Shown: positions 10,712 to 22,061, numbered from the stretch's first letter. The stretch: DNA of 64,000 nucleotides from Okeania sp. SIO1I7 (GCA_010672585.1 JAAHGF010000031.1:1-64000), one strand, 5' to 3'. The notes: generated from the sequence alone by a model not told the origin. Translations and numbers: made by a program.

Positions 10712-13700
10712 CTATTTAGAGCTTTCTAAATGTTTGGTTAAATCTATAATTATATCAAATCGAAAGTTCTCAACTAAATCAGTTAAGGCTGTAGTAAGAG
10801 TTGCATTGTCTTGAGGAATTTGCTTAAGCAGTTGGAAAATTTCATCATCAGAACCCATAGATGCAGCATGGTTTAATTTTTTAGTCCACTCTAAAGGCAT
10901 CTTGGCAATCTTAGCAGTTATTTCAGAATAATTTAGTATTTTTTCTGGAGAATTTTCATTGATATTTTCATTGATATTTTTATTGTTAATTTTTTTTGCT
11001 GCATATATGTATTTTGCTCCTAAATGTTTGCCAATTTTTCTTAATAATTCTGATTCTTGAAATGGCTTTCTCACAAAATCATCACATCCTACTGATAAAA
11101 TTGCACGTTTGTCTTCTTCAAATGCACTAGCAGTAAGAGCAATAATTTTAGTTGATTGACCTTTTAATTGACTTCTAATATTTGTAGTTGCTTCATAGCC
11201 ATTCATTACAGGCATTCGCATATCCATTAAGATTAAGTGAGGTTGCCAACTATGCCAAATTTCTATGGCTTGTTTACCATTCTCAGCTTCTTGAACAGTA
11301 AAGCCCACAGATGCAAGTAACTTGACCAATAACAAACGGTTAGTATTTTTATCCTCCGCAATTAAAATACGATATTGAGGTTGGTCAAAGTCCAAACCAA
11401 TAATTATTTCTTCTGAATATTGATTTTCTGTTGTTAAAGATGCTTCTACTATCTCTGCTTGAATATCAAAAGTAAATGTACTTCCTTGACCCACGATACT
11501 ATTTACAGTTATTTTTCCCTTCATTAATTGAACAAATTTTTGACTAATTGCTAAACCCAAACCTGTCCCTTCTTTAGATTCATAACCAGTTAAAGTTTGA
11601 CTAAAAGGTTTGAATAATTTATCTAGTTCATTGGAGGCAATACCCTTTCCAGTATCTGTAATGGAAAAAATAATCTGAGCCACAGAGGAGTCTGTTTCTA
11701 ACTGTTCATTTTTCATGTTAGTAACTAGGGAAATATTAACTGTAATGCTACCTTTTTTTGTAAATTTAATCGCATTACCAATGAGATTAATTAATACTTG
11801 ACGTAATTTATTTTCATCAGTTTTAATCCATTCAGGAATTACTGAAGAACGCTCAAATTTTAACTCTAAACCTTTTAATTGAGCTTTTAACTGTAACATT
11901 TTTTCTAGGCCATCTAATAGACAGTGAAGATTAAAATCATTTTCATTTACTTCTATTCGTCCCGATTCTATTTTTGACATTTCAAGAATATCATTAATTA
12001 ATGCTAGTAAATGTTCTCCACTATGACTAATAATTTCTAGATATTTTTGATATTCGAAAGATAAATCTTCATCTCTATTCATTAGTTGAGTAAAACCAAG
12101 AATGGCATTTAGAGGTGTGCGTAATTCATGGCTCATATTAGCCAGAAATTCACTTTTCGCTTGATTTGCTGCATCAGCAGTTTCTTTTGCTACTTTCAAT
12201 TCTGCTGCTTGTCTTTGGCTATAAGTAAGTAGTTCTGCTTGCTGCACAGCTACTCCTAACTGAGTACCTATTTGAACCACTAAACTAATTTCTGATTCTT
12301 GCCATGAGCGCGGACCAGCATTTTGGTAAATTGCTAATAGTCCCCATAACTGAGTACCACAAAATATCGGCACAGTAATATAAGCTCTTACTTGAAATTG
12401 CTCTAAGAATTTTAGGTAACATGAATCAAACCCAGATTGGTAAATATCTGCTACGGATGTATATTTTATTCCTTGACTATAAACACCACCTTGAGTCTCT
12501 TTTAGATAAGTGTCGGCATATTGTACCGTTTTATTAACACTGGCAAAACCTTTAACTACACATTCATTTTTATCGACTGCAACTTCGGATGCTAAGGAAC
12601 CTAATACAGAAGTCCATTTCTGGTCTACTGACTCAGCCACACATTCCCCACTCCAGTCAGGATGGAAACGATAGACAATACAGCGATCGCCTTTAACTAC
12701 CTGTCGTAGTGCTTCAGTTGTGGCTTCAAATATTGATTCTAAATCTATAGACTGGTGCATCTTCTGAATTACTGTAGCCAGAGCAGACTCTCGCTCTGCT
12801 GTTTTTCGGAGGGTTAACTCAATTTGTTTTTGTTGCGTTATATCTCGAATCACACCAACCAATACTTGATTACCAAAAATATCAGTGGTGGCAACTTTTT
12901 TTGTTGATAGATAATGAACTTTACCAGCAATATTTGTTAATTTTGTTTCACTTTCCTGTTCTATTCCATTCTCAAAGACAAGGTTGTCATTTCTCCAAAA
13001 AACATCTGCTTCAGATTTTTGGAAAAATTCGTAGTCAGATTTGCCAAGCAACTCTTTTTGCGAAGCTCCGACCATCTGACAAAAAGCATTGTTAACGATT
13101 TGCCAACGGTGCTGGCGGTCTTTAACAAATATGGGGTCAGCTACTGAGTTAATAACTCGCTCCAAAAACTTTTGGCTAGCTTGTAGTTTAGCTTCTGCTT
13201 GTTTACTTCCAGTAATATCAGTAGCTGTACCAATGATTTGTTTGACTGCTCCTGATTCTGTTCTACTAAAGATGGTCTCTCTACTAAATAGCCATATCCA
13301 TTTCCCATGGCGACATCTTATTTGATATTCAAATTCAAAGATATCACCATCTGCTCCAATCATAATTTGTTGCTGGTGTTGAGGCAGTCTCACAAAATCA
13401 TCGGGGTGCATCAGATTTTCTAATAAATTTTCCCCCATTTCTTGAATTTCTAATTCTGTATAGCCAAGCATATCTTGAATTGAACGATTAGTATAAACAT
13501 TTTTCTTTTCAACTAGATCGTATATATACAAAAGACTTGGACAGGTCTGGGTGATTTTTTCAACTAAACGTTGACTTGAGCTTAATGCTGCTTCTGCTTG
13601 TTTGCGGTCATGTGATTCTATTGCTAAAGCTGTCATATATGCCATATAACTAGCAAAATTTTGTTCTTCTATCGTCCAATATCTTTGAGTTTGAGTTTGC

Positions 13701-15208
13701 TCTAAACAAATAACTCCAACAATTTTTCCCTGTAGATGAATGGGAGAATCTAACATTGAATAAATTGAAAATGGAGTCAGATAGGAATCACTGAATTCTT
13801 GAGTTCTATGGTCTTGATGAGCATCTGAAGCAGCGATTAATTTTTCTGTTTCTATAGCTTCAAAGTATTGAGGATAGTTATCTTTAGAAATAATTATTCC
13901 TTGACTATGTTTATCTAAACTCATTTCATATAAATCAGCACATTTAATTTCTGATTTATCGTCATTATAAAACCACACACTTACTCTTTCTATATTCAGG
14001 GTGTGGCTGCCTAATTTAGTTATTTCGGCTAGAGCTGCACCAAGATTTCCTTCGTATAAATTTTGGCTTTTTGCTAATTTTAATAAACCTGATTGTGTTT
14101 GTTTTAAAATTGTTTCACTATTTTTTAAAGCTAATTCTGCCGTTCTTCTTTCATTTATTTCTCTTGCCAGGACGGCATTGATTTGAACTAATTCCGAAGT
14201 ACGTTGTTGCAGGTCTTGAGTTGCAGATTCAACTCTTTTTTCTAATTCATCATAAGCTTTTTGGAGCTGAAATTCTGCTTTTTTACGTTGTAATTCTGCT
14301 GTTGCTCTAGCAGCAAATACTCGCATAATAGCTATAGCATTTTCAGGGTTATCTAAGGCTTGATTATTATTAATACATAATGCTCCTATTACTTGTTCTT
14401 GTTCATTTATTAATGGTACTCCTAAATAACAAACTGCTTCCATTGCAGCTAACCCAGATGCTTTCGGAAAAATTTTCTGAACCTGGTCCGCATAAAACTT
14501 TAGTTGTGCTTCTTTAATGACAGGTTCACAAGGAGTTCCTTCGATTTTATACTTTATATTTTCTGCTAAGTTTTCTTTGGCAAAAAATGCTACTGTTTGG
14601 AGTTCTTCTGAACTGTCTTCTGGAAATTGTGATACAAATGCGTGCCTAACATTCAAAGCTTTTGCTAAATGTTGAACTAGAGCAGAAAAGAATTTTTCTC
14701 CTGTAACTGAAGCTGTACCAACAATCAAGTTTTTTAGAATATTTTCAGCTTTTACTCTTTGACTTACTTCTGTTTTTAATTGTTGATTAATGGCTTCTAG
14801 TTGACCAGGACTTGGTAAGGCCAGCGCTAGAGGCATAATTTGCACTAGAGAAATTGCAGTATACACTGATACTAAAGCAGTAAAGGCTTTGATTAGCCCT
14901 GATATCCAGTATGCTGGATACCAAAGAGTCCAGACATCCATCAGGTGACCTGTGCCACAGGAAATAATAAAAGCTCCAAACAGGAAAAATATCTGTTTAA
15001 ATGGGACCTCTGTTCGCTGGCGGAGAAAGTATATGAATGTAATGGCTATGGAGTAGTAAGCCAAACTAATCAAAAGGTCACTGAGAAGATGTAACCAGAT
15101 AAGCTGAGACTGCCACAGGTAACACTGACCATGAGGCATATATTGGTTTGATGAAAATAGAGTTATTAATACTTCCCACATAATAGAATACCCATTAAGT
15201 ATCAACAC
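10712..15208 (-). CDS. Ethylene-receptor-like hybrid histidine kinase with GAF/PAS domains
   Basis: Membrane sensor kinase of up to 1498 residues. The first possible codon is GTG at 15208; the ATG at 15181 (residue 10, MWEVLIT) is the likelier start. The N-terminal three-helix domain (about 30-120) has Asp44, Tyr51, Ile81, Cys84 and His88, spaced exactly like the copper/ethylene site of plant ETR1 (Asp25, Tyr32, Ile62, Cys65, His69). Then come GAF (about 160-305), a coiled coil, GAF (about 375-535), PAS (about 545-670), PAS (about 680-795) and a cyanobacteriochrome-like GAF (about 820-985) with Cys883 and Cys930. Next are HisKA with His1027, an ATPase domain ([19 protein letters not shown]) and REC with Asp1329. 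It heads the operon with the GGDEF-EAL regulator. Ligand and chromophore binding are inferred. Confidence 0.93.
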   Translation of the reverse strand: MLILNGYSIMWEVLITLFSSNQYMPHGQCYLWQSQLIWLHLLSDLLISLAYYSIAITFIYFLRQRTEVPFKQIFFLFGAFIISCGTGHLMDVWTLWYPAYWISGLIKAFTALVSVYTAISLVQIMPLALALPSPGQLEAINQQLKTEVSQRVKAENILKNLIVGTASVTGEKFFSALVQHLAKALNVRHAFVSQFPEDSSEELQTVAFFAKENLAENIKYKIEGTPCEPVIKEAQLKFYADQVQKIFPKASGLAAMEAVCYLGVPLINEQEQVIGALCINNNQALDNPENAIAIMRVFAARATAELQRKKAEFQLQKAYDELEKRVESATQDLQQRTSELVQINAVLAREINERRTAELALKNSETILKQTQSGLLKLAKSQNLYEGNLGAALAEITKLGSHTLNIERVSVWFYNDDKSEIKCADLYEMSLDKHSQGIIISKDNYPQYFEAIETEKLIAASDAHQDHRTQEFSDSYLTPFSIYSMLDSPIHLQGKIVGVICLEQTQTQRYWTIEEQNFASYMAYMTALAIESHDRKQAEAALSSSQRLVEKITQTCPSLLYIYDLVEKKNVYTNRSIQDMLGYTELEIQEMGENLLENLMHPDDFVRLPQHQQQIMIGADGDIFEFEYQIRCRHGKWIWLFSRETIFSRTESGAVKQIIGTATDITGSKQAEAKLQASQKFLERVINSVADPIFVKDRQHRWQIVNNAFCQMVGASQKELLGKSDYEFFQKSEADVFWRNDNLVFENGIEQESETKLTNIAGKVHYLSTKKVATTDIFGNQVLVGVIRDITQQKQIELTLRKTAERESALATVIQKMHQSIDLESIFEATTEALRQVVKGDRCIVYRFHPDWSGECVAESVDQKWTSVLGSLASEVAVDKNECVVKGFASVNKTVQYADTYLKETQGGVYSQGIKYTSVADIYQSGFDSCYLKFLEQFQVRAYITVPIFCGTQLWGLLAIYQNAGPRSWQESEISLVVQIGTQLGVAVQQAELLTYSQRQAAELKVAKETADAANQAKSEFLANMSHELRTPLNAILGFTQLMNRDEDLSFEYQKYLEIISHSGEHLLALINDILEMSKIESGRIEVNENDFNLHCLLDGLEKMLQLKAQLKGLELKFERSSVIPEWIKTDENKLRQVLINLIGNAIKFTKKGSITVNISLVTNMKNEQLETDSSVAQIIFSITDTGKGIASNELDKLFKPFSQTLTGYESKEGTGLGLAISQKFVQLMKGKITVNSIVGQGSTFTFDIQAEIVEASLTTENQYSEEIIIGLDFDQPQYRILIAEDKNTNRLLLVKLLASVGFTVQEAENGKQAIEIWHSWQPHLILMDMRMPVMNGYEATTNIRSQLKGQSTKIIALTASAFEEDKRAILSVGCDDFVRKPFQESELLRKIGKHLGAKYIYAAKKINNKNINENINENSPEKILNYSEITAKIAKMPLEWTKKLNHAASMGSDDEIFQLLKQIPQDNATLTTALTDLVENFRFDIIIDLTKHLESSK

Positions 15209-15762
15209 AACAAGATCTACATTTTAATGGAATAATTAATATTGATTAGTTAAATTATATCTAAATCAACTCAATTAAATAAACCACACAATGGAAATAT
15301 TGGCATAAACTTATCTATATATATGAGAATATTTAAGAAAAACATGAGAGATATGAGAAATAATTTCTCATACCAAATTCCTGAGCATCTGTATAATTCG
15401 TTAAGAGTCAGAATTCAGGAGGGAAGAGAATTAAAAATATTCGGCAATTAATTATGGAGAACGGACATTTTTTTTTATACCTAATTAAATGAATTTAATA
15501 TGACATAAAATGATAGTTTCTTTAGGCAGATAGGATTATATTGTTAAAGTTGAAGGTCGAACTTTAAATATAGCAGTCGAAGGAAAGGGCGCGGACATAT
15601 CAAAAGCTTAAAACTTAGACAACGCAATATTTTTCCTTCTTCCTTCTCTCCTAGATACAGGATATTTCATATCAGTAAGGTACATCTGTGGCAGTCATCT
15701 TGCCCGTACTACAAAGACTTTATCATTAATATTTGTACCTCATATCATGTTCGCTTGAATAC
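15209..15762. other. Intergenic upstream of the kinase operon, with R10
   Basis: Probably holds the promoter of the minus-strand kinase operon, though no clear -35/-10 pair was fixed. At about 15575-15655 lies an R10 copy (CGCGGACATATCAAAAG..AATATTTTTCC plus CTTCCTTC repeats), also seen at 47674-47756 and 52246-52330. An R1-like left end sits at 15742. No gene. Confidence 0.5.
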
Positions 15763-16030
15763 TTAGGGCTTGTTGAATAAAGTCTTTTTGCTCTTTGTAG
15801 GAGACAGGAGACAACCCACCCCTTGCCCCTCCCAGGAGGGGGAGACAGGAGAAAAGGGTCGGGAGCGAGGAGGTAGGAGCGGGCGTTTTGTCTCTCAATT
15901 TTTCTGCTATAATCATCCCAAAATACTAGCTTTTTGCAGCTCTTTCCATCGAAAAGTTGGTACTTTTTTCAACTCTAAAACGCTAAAATCAATACCAGTC
16001 AATACTTTTATAATTAATCAGCAAGCCCTA
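15763..16030. mobile_element. MITE-like element R2 copy A (about 268 bp)
   Basis: Left end TTAGGGCTTGTTGA, right end TCAGCAAGCCCTAA (inverted). The inside shares AATTTTTCTGC, AAAATACTAGC and CAGTCAATGCTTTT-like stretches with the copies at 23946-24209 and 27598-27874. The stretch GGGTCGGGAGCGAGGAGG is shared with the latter. It has no transposase. Confidence 0.7.
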
Positions 16031-16615
16031 ATTAATCAGCAAACCCTACTCATACTTTGGTGGAAGGAAGGCAGAGGGCAGCTATGCTGTTTGCGTAGCA
16101 TGACCTAGGAAAGGGTTTCTTCCAATTTTGACTTAATTCTATACACGCTCCGATGCTGCCGGACATGATATCATCGGTAATTCGGTAATTTCTTTCTAAT
16201 TCATCTACACTTAGATGCTCCTGGATACTTAAGCGTCTTGGCATAGTGGCGTTCCCGGAGCGTGGCGTCAGCCATATCGCTCCGGGCAATTATTTTTATC
16301 TCTATTATACACGCTCCGATGCTACCGGACATGATATTACGCTGATCAGGATATCATCATTTTAGTATTAGTGGGATAGGTTCATCGATTTGCAAATGAG
16401 CTTCCAGATTCCGCTTACCCGACCAAAAAACTTTCTTCTTATACTCGGGGTTTCTTCTTCTTTCTTCCCTCCTGACTCCTGACTCAGTAGTTCCCCTCCA
16501 CGGTCGGGGGAGGGGCGAGGGGTGGGTTGACTCCTAAGTAATGCGCGATTAGTATCATACCCGCGCTTCACCAACGCCAAAAACCTTTGCTATTTCCTGT
16601 TCTCCAAATAAATTA
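16031..16615. repeat. Intergenic with duplicated R1-type ends
   Basis: TATACACGCTCCGATGCT followed by ACCGGACATGATAT or GCCGGACATGATAT occurs twice (16137-16171 and 16305-16336). From about 16400 an R1-type inner module runs to GCGCTTCACCAACGCC near 16580, the same end that breaks the phosphatase gene at 61056. No gene. Confidence 0.55.
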
Positions 16616-17875
16616 CTACCTACTAATAATCATAATATTCACTGGATTGAGTGGAGTAAAGCGAGTTAAATTAGCTATAGGTATAGAACGAGATAACTGT
16701 ACTTGCAAAAGACGATAATTCCAACTTCTATCGCTCTTTTTTCTTTCCTCTACCCAACTCAAAGCAGTATGCAAATTTTCTAAACTGGTAAACGCTAATA
16801 CTATAATTCCTCCAGGTAGCATCCTCATCCCACAAACTCCCAGAATATTCCTGAGTTTACCACTACTGCCTCCAATAAAAATTCTATGGGGAGGACGCAG
16901 GTGATGCAAAATATCTGGAGCATTACCATGAATAGAAACTACATTGTTAGTCTGAAAGCGACGGCAGTTTTCTTCAATTAAACTTGTTCCAGCAGCAGTT
17001 TTTTCAATTGCATATACTGTAGAATCACTAAAAAGGCGGGCAATTTCAACTGAAACAGAGCCACTACCAGCACCAATATCCCAAATAATTTGTCCTGGTT
17101 GCAAACCCAGTTCGGCCAAAATTAACACTCGTATTTCCCGTTTAGTCATTAAACCTGGGCGGTCATCGTAAGTACAAAAATAACTATCGGGTATCCCTAA
17201 CCAAGGTAAGTTAGCTAAATCTAGAGATTGATTAGTAGCTATTCTAGATTGACGTAATAATACCACTACATTTAACGGAGCAAATATTTCTTGTTTTGCT
17301 TCATCTATAGACCATTGTTGAACTCGTTCATCCTCACTACCTATATTTTCACAGACCCAAAAATGATAGTCAATTGGTAAATCTAAAGCCAATAATAAAC
17401 TAGCGATCGCCTTTGGTGTATGAGTATGGTCTGTTAACACTGCTATTTTCTCAACTCCCTGCTGCAGTGCTTGAATCAACTCATCCATCGAGCGACCATG
17501 AACGCTAATTATTTTAGCATCTTGCCAAGGAATTTTGAGGCGACTAAAAGCTAATTGTACCGAACTCAGGTGCGGATAAAACCTTAATTTTTCTGGCGGA
17601 AAATGAGTTACTAATAACCTCCCTAAACCAAAAAACAAAGGGTCTCCTGAAGTTAAAACTACGATACAACTATTAGGGGTATCTAAATGCTGTCGTATTT
17701 CTACAATTGTCTCAAGTATATCTTCCAGTACAATAATTTCGGCGGAATGATTAGGAAAATAACGGAGATGGCGATCGCTTCCTACTAATACAGTCGCCCT
17801 TTCAACAATTTGCCGCACTGACTCATTTAGTCCAACAACTCCATCTAAACCTATACCAATAACATTTATAGTCAC
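16616..17875 (-). CDS. cobL: Precorrin-6Y C5,15-methyltransferase (CbiE-CbiT fusion)
   Basis: Cobalamin-pathway enzyme of 419 residues that methylates precorrin-6Y at C5 and C15 and removes the C12 acetate carboxyl. The N-terminal half is CbiE-type (tetrapyrrole methylase fold: VIGIGLDG, LTSGDPLFFG, SVHGRS). The C-terminal half is CbiT-type, with the SAM-binding IWDIGAGSGSVSVEIA and IFIGGSSGKL. The start at 17875 (ATGACTATAAATG) is clean and the length fits the family. It stands apart from other cob genes, as is usual in cyanobacteria. No cobalamin riboswitch was recognised upstream. Confidence 0.94.
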   Translation of the reverse strand: MTINVIGIGLDGVVGLNESVRQIVERATVLVGSDRHLRYFPNHSAEIIVLEDILETIVEIRQHLDTPNSCIVVLTSGDPLFFGLGRLLVTHFPPEKLRFYPHLSSVQLAFSRLKIPWQDAKIISVHGRSMDELIQALQQGVEKIAVLTDHTHTPKAIASLLLALDLPIDYHFWVCENIGSEDERVQQWSIDEAKQEIFAPLNVVVLLRQSRIATNQSLDLANLPWLGIPDSYFCTYDDRPGLMTKREIRVLILAELGLQPGQIIWDIGAGSGSVSVEIARLFSDSTVYAIEKTAAGTSLIEENCRRFQTNNVVSIHGNAPDILHHLRPPHRIFIGGSSGKLRNILGVCGMRMLPGGIIVLAFTSLENLHTALSWVEERKKSDRSWNYRLLQVQLSRSIPIANLTRFTPLNPVNIMIISR

Positions 17876-18017
17876 GATAATTTATAGCTAAATCAGTAGT
17901 CTGTAGTCCGTAGGAATTATATAAAATACTCCAAGTACAATTTTTAAACTCCGCCCTTAAGAACAAGTTACGATAGAAATTTCAACTTATCAAGTCAAAG
18001 ACTCATGTAAATAAATA

Positions 18018-18047
18018 GTCCGCCGAATATAGGTTTGTTCGGCGGTA
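18018..18047. terminator. Strong hairpin between 2H phosphoesterase gene and cobL
   Basis: CCGCCGAA (18020-18027) pairs with TTCGGCGG (18038-18045) over a 10-base loop. There is no long T run, so it is either a weak intrinsic terminator for the upstream minus-strand gene or a structured leader of cobL. Confidence 0.4.
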
Positions 18048-18125
18048 CTAAATTTATGTTCGCCAATTTCTCGAACTGTAATCTATATCAATAATAATTA
18101 ACCAGGTATTATTTCTGGCCTAATT

Positions 18126-18908
18126 TTATGACAAATCTACAACAGGCCAATCTGGTTGTCGATAATACCGTATCATATTATCAAACTTTCGCAGTTCTCC
18201 CCGATGCAACAACATTTCTGAATTGTTTTCCAACCATTGATTATTTAATTCTGAAATCCCATCTCCCACAGCAGCAATATCTAAATCTGATGGAATTTCA
18301 CCAAAGTATCCCAAGGTAACATGAGCAGTAAAGTGATATTGCTGTTCGATACCTAGAGCGATGAAATGAGGATTTTGATAAATTAACCGACGTAGTTGTA
18401 GAATCCGATTGTAAGAACTTTCATCTTTTGGGACTAGACAAACACCAATAGCTCTAGTCATTACCATAATTCCTAAAATTTGCCAACGCACTTGATGGCC
18501 ATTTTGGGAAATAGATAACTCTTGAAGACTTTCAGCAATACAAGAGCGTAGTTTTTCTTCAAATTGAGGGTTACTTTGACTAGCATCTAGAAAGGCACTT
18601 TCCCAAATTAAATCAGCTAAGGTTAAATGAAAACTATTGCCAGGCACGGGAATTATTAAATTAGTTCCCAATAGTTCTACCAATTGTTGTTGACATTGTT
18701 GCAAATGCTGATAAAATTCGTCGTTTTGCGAGTCTTCTTCCCTCGGTGGAGTAATCACCGAATAGCCAGGAAAATTCTTAGCCTCAATTTGGCCATCCAG
18801 TTTAGTGAATTTCGGAGACTGTTGGATATATTCCAACTGAGATTTGTAACTTGATAGCAAGGTTGTCTGTGCTACTCGGTTAATGTAGTTCTGATATGTA
18901 TCGTCCAA
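18126..18908 (-). CDS. 2H phosphoesterase superfamily protein (DUF1868-like)
   Basis: 260-residue soluble protein with the two HxT motifs that define the 2H phosphoesterases: HLT at 94-96 (SFHLTLADL) and HVT at 196-198 (FTAHVTLGYF), about 100 residues apart. Such enzymes act on 2',3'-cyclic phosphates of RNA or nucleotides. The spacing and the ...PKFTKLDGQ.. N-terminus fit the DUF1868 group. It is divergent from holA with 33 bp between the starts, so both promoters overlap. The substrate is not known. Confidence 0.75.
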   Translation of the reverse strand: MDDTYQNYINRVAQTTLLSSYKSQLEYIQQSPKFTKLDGQIEAKNFPGYSVITPPREEDSQNDEFYQHLQQCQQQLVELLGTNLIIPVPGNSFHLTLADLIWESAFLDASQSNPQFEEKLRSCIAESLQELSISQNGHQVRWQILGIMVMTRAIGVCLVPKDESSYNRILQLRRLIYQNPHFIALGIEQQYHFTAHVTLGYFGEIPSDLDIAAVGDGISELNNQWLENNSEMLLHRGELRKFDNMIRYYRQPDWPVVDLS

Positions 18909-18941
18909 TCTTAATCGCCCCTTATCAAAAAATAGCTTTTT

Positions 18942-19943
18942 ATGCCAATTTACCTATACTTTGGCGAGGATGAATATTCAATGATGCTAGCAGCTAATGC
19001 TTTGCGTGAATCTGTCCTCGATCCTAATTGGGCTAGCTTTAACTATGACAAAATTTTGCCAGCAATAGATGCTGTTCAAACTGGATTAAATCAGGCCATG
19101 ACTCCTCCTTTTGGTTCTGGTAGTCGTTTTGTCTGGCTAGTCGATACTAATATAACTCAGCATTGTTCACAAAATCTATTGGAAAATTTGGAAAGTACTC
19201 TACCTCAGATTCCTGAAACTACTGTGTTATTGTTGACTACGTCCAATAAACCTGATAAAAGACTTAAGTCCACAAAATTGATCCAAAAATGGGCTGAGGT
19301 TAAAGATTTTTCTCCTATTCCTCCTTGGAAAACAGAATTACTGGAGCAGCAAGTTAAAGAAATGGCTCAGGAAGTAGGAGTCAAGCTTAATTCTAGTGGG
19401 GTTACTTTTTTAGCGGAAGCTTTAGGTAACGATCGCCGACAACTTCATAGTGAGTTGACTAAATTACAGTTATATGCATATCAAGATGCTGTAGTGGATT
19501 TAGAAGTAATTACTAATCTGGTGAGTTCTCAGACTCAAAGTAGTTTAAAGTTAGCTACAGCAATTCGTTTAGGTGATACAGTTAAGGCTTTGGAATTAGT
19601 GGCAGATTTAATTGCCCACAATGAACATCCATTACGAATAGTGGCTACTCTGGTAGGCCAATTTAGAATATGGTTTTGGGTAAAACTAATGATAGAGACA
19701 GGGGAGCGAGATGAAAAAGCGATCGCTCAAGCTGCGGAAATAGGCAACCCTAAAAGGATATATTTTTTACGACAAGAGGTTAATTCTTTGTCCTTAAATC
19801 AATTACAGAAAACCTTACCTTTATTACTAGAGTTAGAAGTAAGTCTCAAGGAAGGAAAAGAGCAAATATCTACACTACAAACTAAAGTAATAGAACTTTG
19901 TCAGATGTGTTCTCAAAAAAATATCTTGAGTGGAAAATCGTAG
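18942..19943 (+). CDS. holA: DNA polymerase III subunit delta
   Basis: 333-residue clamp-loader subunit that opens the sliding clamp during replication. The N-terminus MPIYLYFGEDEYSMM matches the delta family (xYLxxGxDxY), followed by the AAA+-like domains and the C-terminal collar region (TAIRLGDTVKALELVADLI, EHPLRIVATLVGQFR). Length fits. The start is set by the conserved N-terminus. It shares a very short divergent intergenic region with the 2H phosphoesterase gene. Confidence 0.93.
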   Translation: MPIYLYFGEDEYSMMLAANALRESVLDPNWASFNYDKILPAIDAVQTGLNQAMTPPFGSGSRFVWLVDTNITQHCSQNLLENLESTLPQIPETTVLLLTTSNKPDKRLKSTKLIQKWAEVKDFSPIPPWKTELLEQQVKEMAQEVGVKLNSSGVTFLAEALGNDRRQLHSELTKLQLYAYQDAVVDLEVITNLVSSQTQSSLKLATAIRLGDTVKALELVADLIAHNEHPLRIVATLVGQFRIWFWVKLMIETGERDEKAIAQAAEIGNPKRIYFLRQEVNSLSLNQLQKTLPLLLELEVSLKEGKEQISTLQTKVIELCQMCSQKNILSGKS

Positions 19944-21083
19944 AACTATCGTAGGCTCGGAGTTAAAATTTAGGAGGACGGAATCATTATGGCCATAATT
20001 CAAACATTCCCATCGCTCTGAGTAAATTTATATAGTTTTTTTTCAGGCTTTTCCTCGCCATAATTATCATTATTGGAGATATTTATTCAAGACATATAAA
20101 GTCATTAAATTGCCCACAGAAAAAACCTAGAAAATATTTAACAATTAAAGTTAGCATAATTTTTAATCTTCCATACCCCCTAAAGTCACTATTCTTAAAA
20201 ATTAATAAAATTAATAGGATTGGCATTTCATAATCAGCTAAAGTATTGAATAATTTTATGATTAATTTTACTTAGTGTAAAAAAATCAGAGCTTCTATTA
20301 GAAATCTCCAATAATAAAAAATCCAATTAATTATCGTATTCTTATTCATTAATTCTTTCTGCCTACTCCCTACTCCCTACTCCCTACTTCCTAATCCCTC
20401 TTTTGAAGGAGATGTATATTAAACATCATAATATGATAAATTTAATTAAAGGTATAGACAGAGAAGCAGCAATTTTTAATTATTCGATCTTGTTAAAAAT
20501 TTATGATTTCTGCTAATATACAATCCAAGTAGTAGGTTTTCTGATTCTGCAAATTATCGGCGGTTGGTCAGCCTATAGATATTAATTTAATTGGTTGTGG
20601 AGGAGAATCTGGACGAGGTGAAAAACTCATGGTAGTTTGTAGCTAGACAAACCCAGTGAAACAATAAACTGCCGTTAAGATTTTTAAGATTTTAAAATTG
20701 GCTGTAAAAATGTCAAAATTTATCTGAATGCTTTAATGAAGACCCATACTATGCAAAAAGTAAGTAGGGAAATCAGGAACATTAAAAACTGACATTTACT
20801 AATTTTAGATAGTCTCTATATTTTCAAAGACAAACAGGTAAAATTTAGTGCTAGTAAGGTTGTAGTTCATAGAGTAAAGTCGATGAATTTATAAACTAAA
20901 GTATAAGTCTGTAGAGAGAACGTAAGACCCAAAATTAAGTTAACTTAGTAACTTAGTATAGGCGTTACTCTCTCAAGCAGGAAGCTCAGAGCCAAAAAGT
21001 TTTGGCTTTGGTAATTCACTATAATAATTAAATAATTTTAAGTAAATCAACTATTCGCCCTCCAGCCCAAAGGAGCGCTATTT
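19944..21083. other. Long intergenic region, with a diverged R5 element
   Basis: About 1.1 kb with no convincing gene. A diverged R5 element lies at 20304-20419: CTCCAATAATAAAAAATCC, then a TACTCCC heptamer tract (about 20362-20399), then AGGAGATGT. A G-rich patch at about 20568-20640 (TTGGTCAGCC..GGAGGAGAATC) stands out from its AT-rich surroundings but matched nothing I know. The last 150 bp are the leader of the next gene. Confidence 0.45.
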
Positions 21084-22061
21084 ATGGCATCAAATAATCT
21101 GCGGGAACTTGCTAAACAAGGAGATCCAAAAATAATCTCCTCAATTATTAACCACTCACTACAAAAAAAAGGTATTAACGTCCAAGTAACTAGGGACAAT
21201 GGTTGTCTTGAAGTTACACTTGAGTCCGATCAAGTTGCTAATCAACAAGTCCCTCTTGTTGAATTTATTAGAACTGGAATCGTTAAATTGGGAGTTGAAT
21301 CAATCCACACAGTCAAAGTATATGGTATTCAGACTGGCGATCAACAACCAGTCTGGGAAGATGAAATTATTTTAGGTACACCACCAACATCGGATCTACC
21401 TGACTTTGAAGAAAACTCAGACTTAGAAGATATTCAGCAACCTATAGATGAGTTAGATCAAGAAGAAGTTGAAGCTGACTACGAAACTGAAACAGACGAA
21501 GATTATTACGAGGAGGGAGAATACGACGAAGAAACTGAGTATGAAGAAACTGAGTATGAAGAAAATGAAGAGGAAATATCAGGGCAACCTCAAGCTCAAA
21601 AAAAGAAAACTCCTCTTATTCTGGCAATATTGTTACTCATTTTTTTAGTACCATTAGCCACCCTTGCTGCATTACACTTTAGTGGAATATTTCCCTTCCC
21701 TTTATTAAGTGGGTCAAAACCAGAAAACACTGAAACTAATGACTCTGACCCACCTCAACCACAAACATCTTCTGAAGATACTGAAAGCTCACCATCTCCA
21801 AAAACAAATGATTCGGGAAGTACTGTTTCAGACCCTTGGTATTTTGCTGTTAAAAGTGCCCAAACTGCTGCTCAAAAAGCCCAGACTGCTCAAACAAAAT
21901 CTGAATGGAACGCGGTAGCTAATGAGTGGCAAAAAGCTGTCGATCTTATGAAAGAAGTGCCAGAGTCTAATCCAAACTACCAAACAGCACAAACAAAAGT
22001 ACTCGAGTATCAAAATTATCTGGATGTAGCAAAGCAGAGAGTAGAGCAAACTACTAATTAG
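21084..22061 (+). CDS. Conserved cyanobacterial one-span membrane protein
   Basis: 325 residues. An N-terminal domain of about 100 residues (LRELAKQGDPKIISSIIN, VKVYGIQTG) of a type I associate with cyanobacteria only, then a very acidic stretch (about 110-172, many Glu/Asp/Tyr), one membrane helix (about 178-200), a Ser/Thr/Pro-rich linker and a C-terminal helical domain (about 250-325, repeated AQTAQTK-like motifs). The likely layout is N-terminal domain in the cytosol and helical domain outside. The ATG at 21084 follows AAAGGAGCG, a good ribosome site. The function is unknown; neighbours give no clue. Confidence 0.75.
   Translation: MASNNLRELAKQGDPKIISSIINHSLQKKGINVQVTRDNGCLEVTLESDQVANQQVPLVEFIRTGIVKLGVESIHTVKVYGIQTGDQQPVWEDEIILGTPPTSDLPDFEENSDLEDIQQPIDELDQEEVEADYETETDEDYYEEGEYDEETEYEETEYEENEEEISGQPQAQKKKTPLILAILLLIFLVPLATLAALHFSGIFPFPLLSGSKPENTETNDSDPPQPQTSSEDTESSPSPKTNDSGSTVSDPWYFAVKSAQTAAQKAQTAQTKSEWNAVANEWQKAVDLMKEVPESNPNYQTAQTKVLEYQNYLDVAKQRVEQTTN

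Noticed and set aside
15770-16108. 112-codon frame with Pro-rich start
   Set aside because: It is the translation of an R2 element and its GC-rich insert.
20560-20650. Possible structured RNA in the gap before the 21 kb gene
   Set aside because: The G-rich patch did not match the conserved cores of RNase P RNA, tmRNA, SRP RNA or known riboswitches that I could check by eye.
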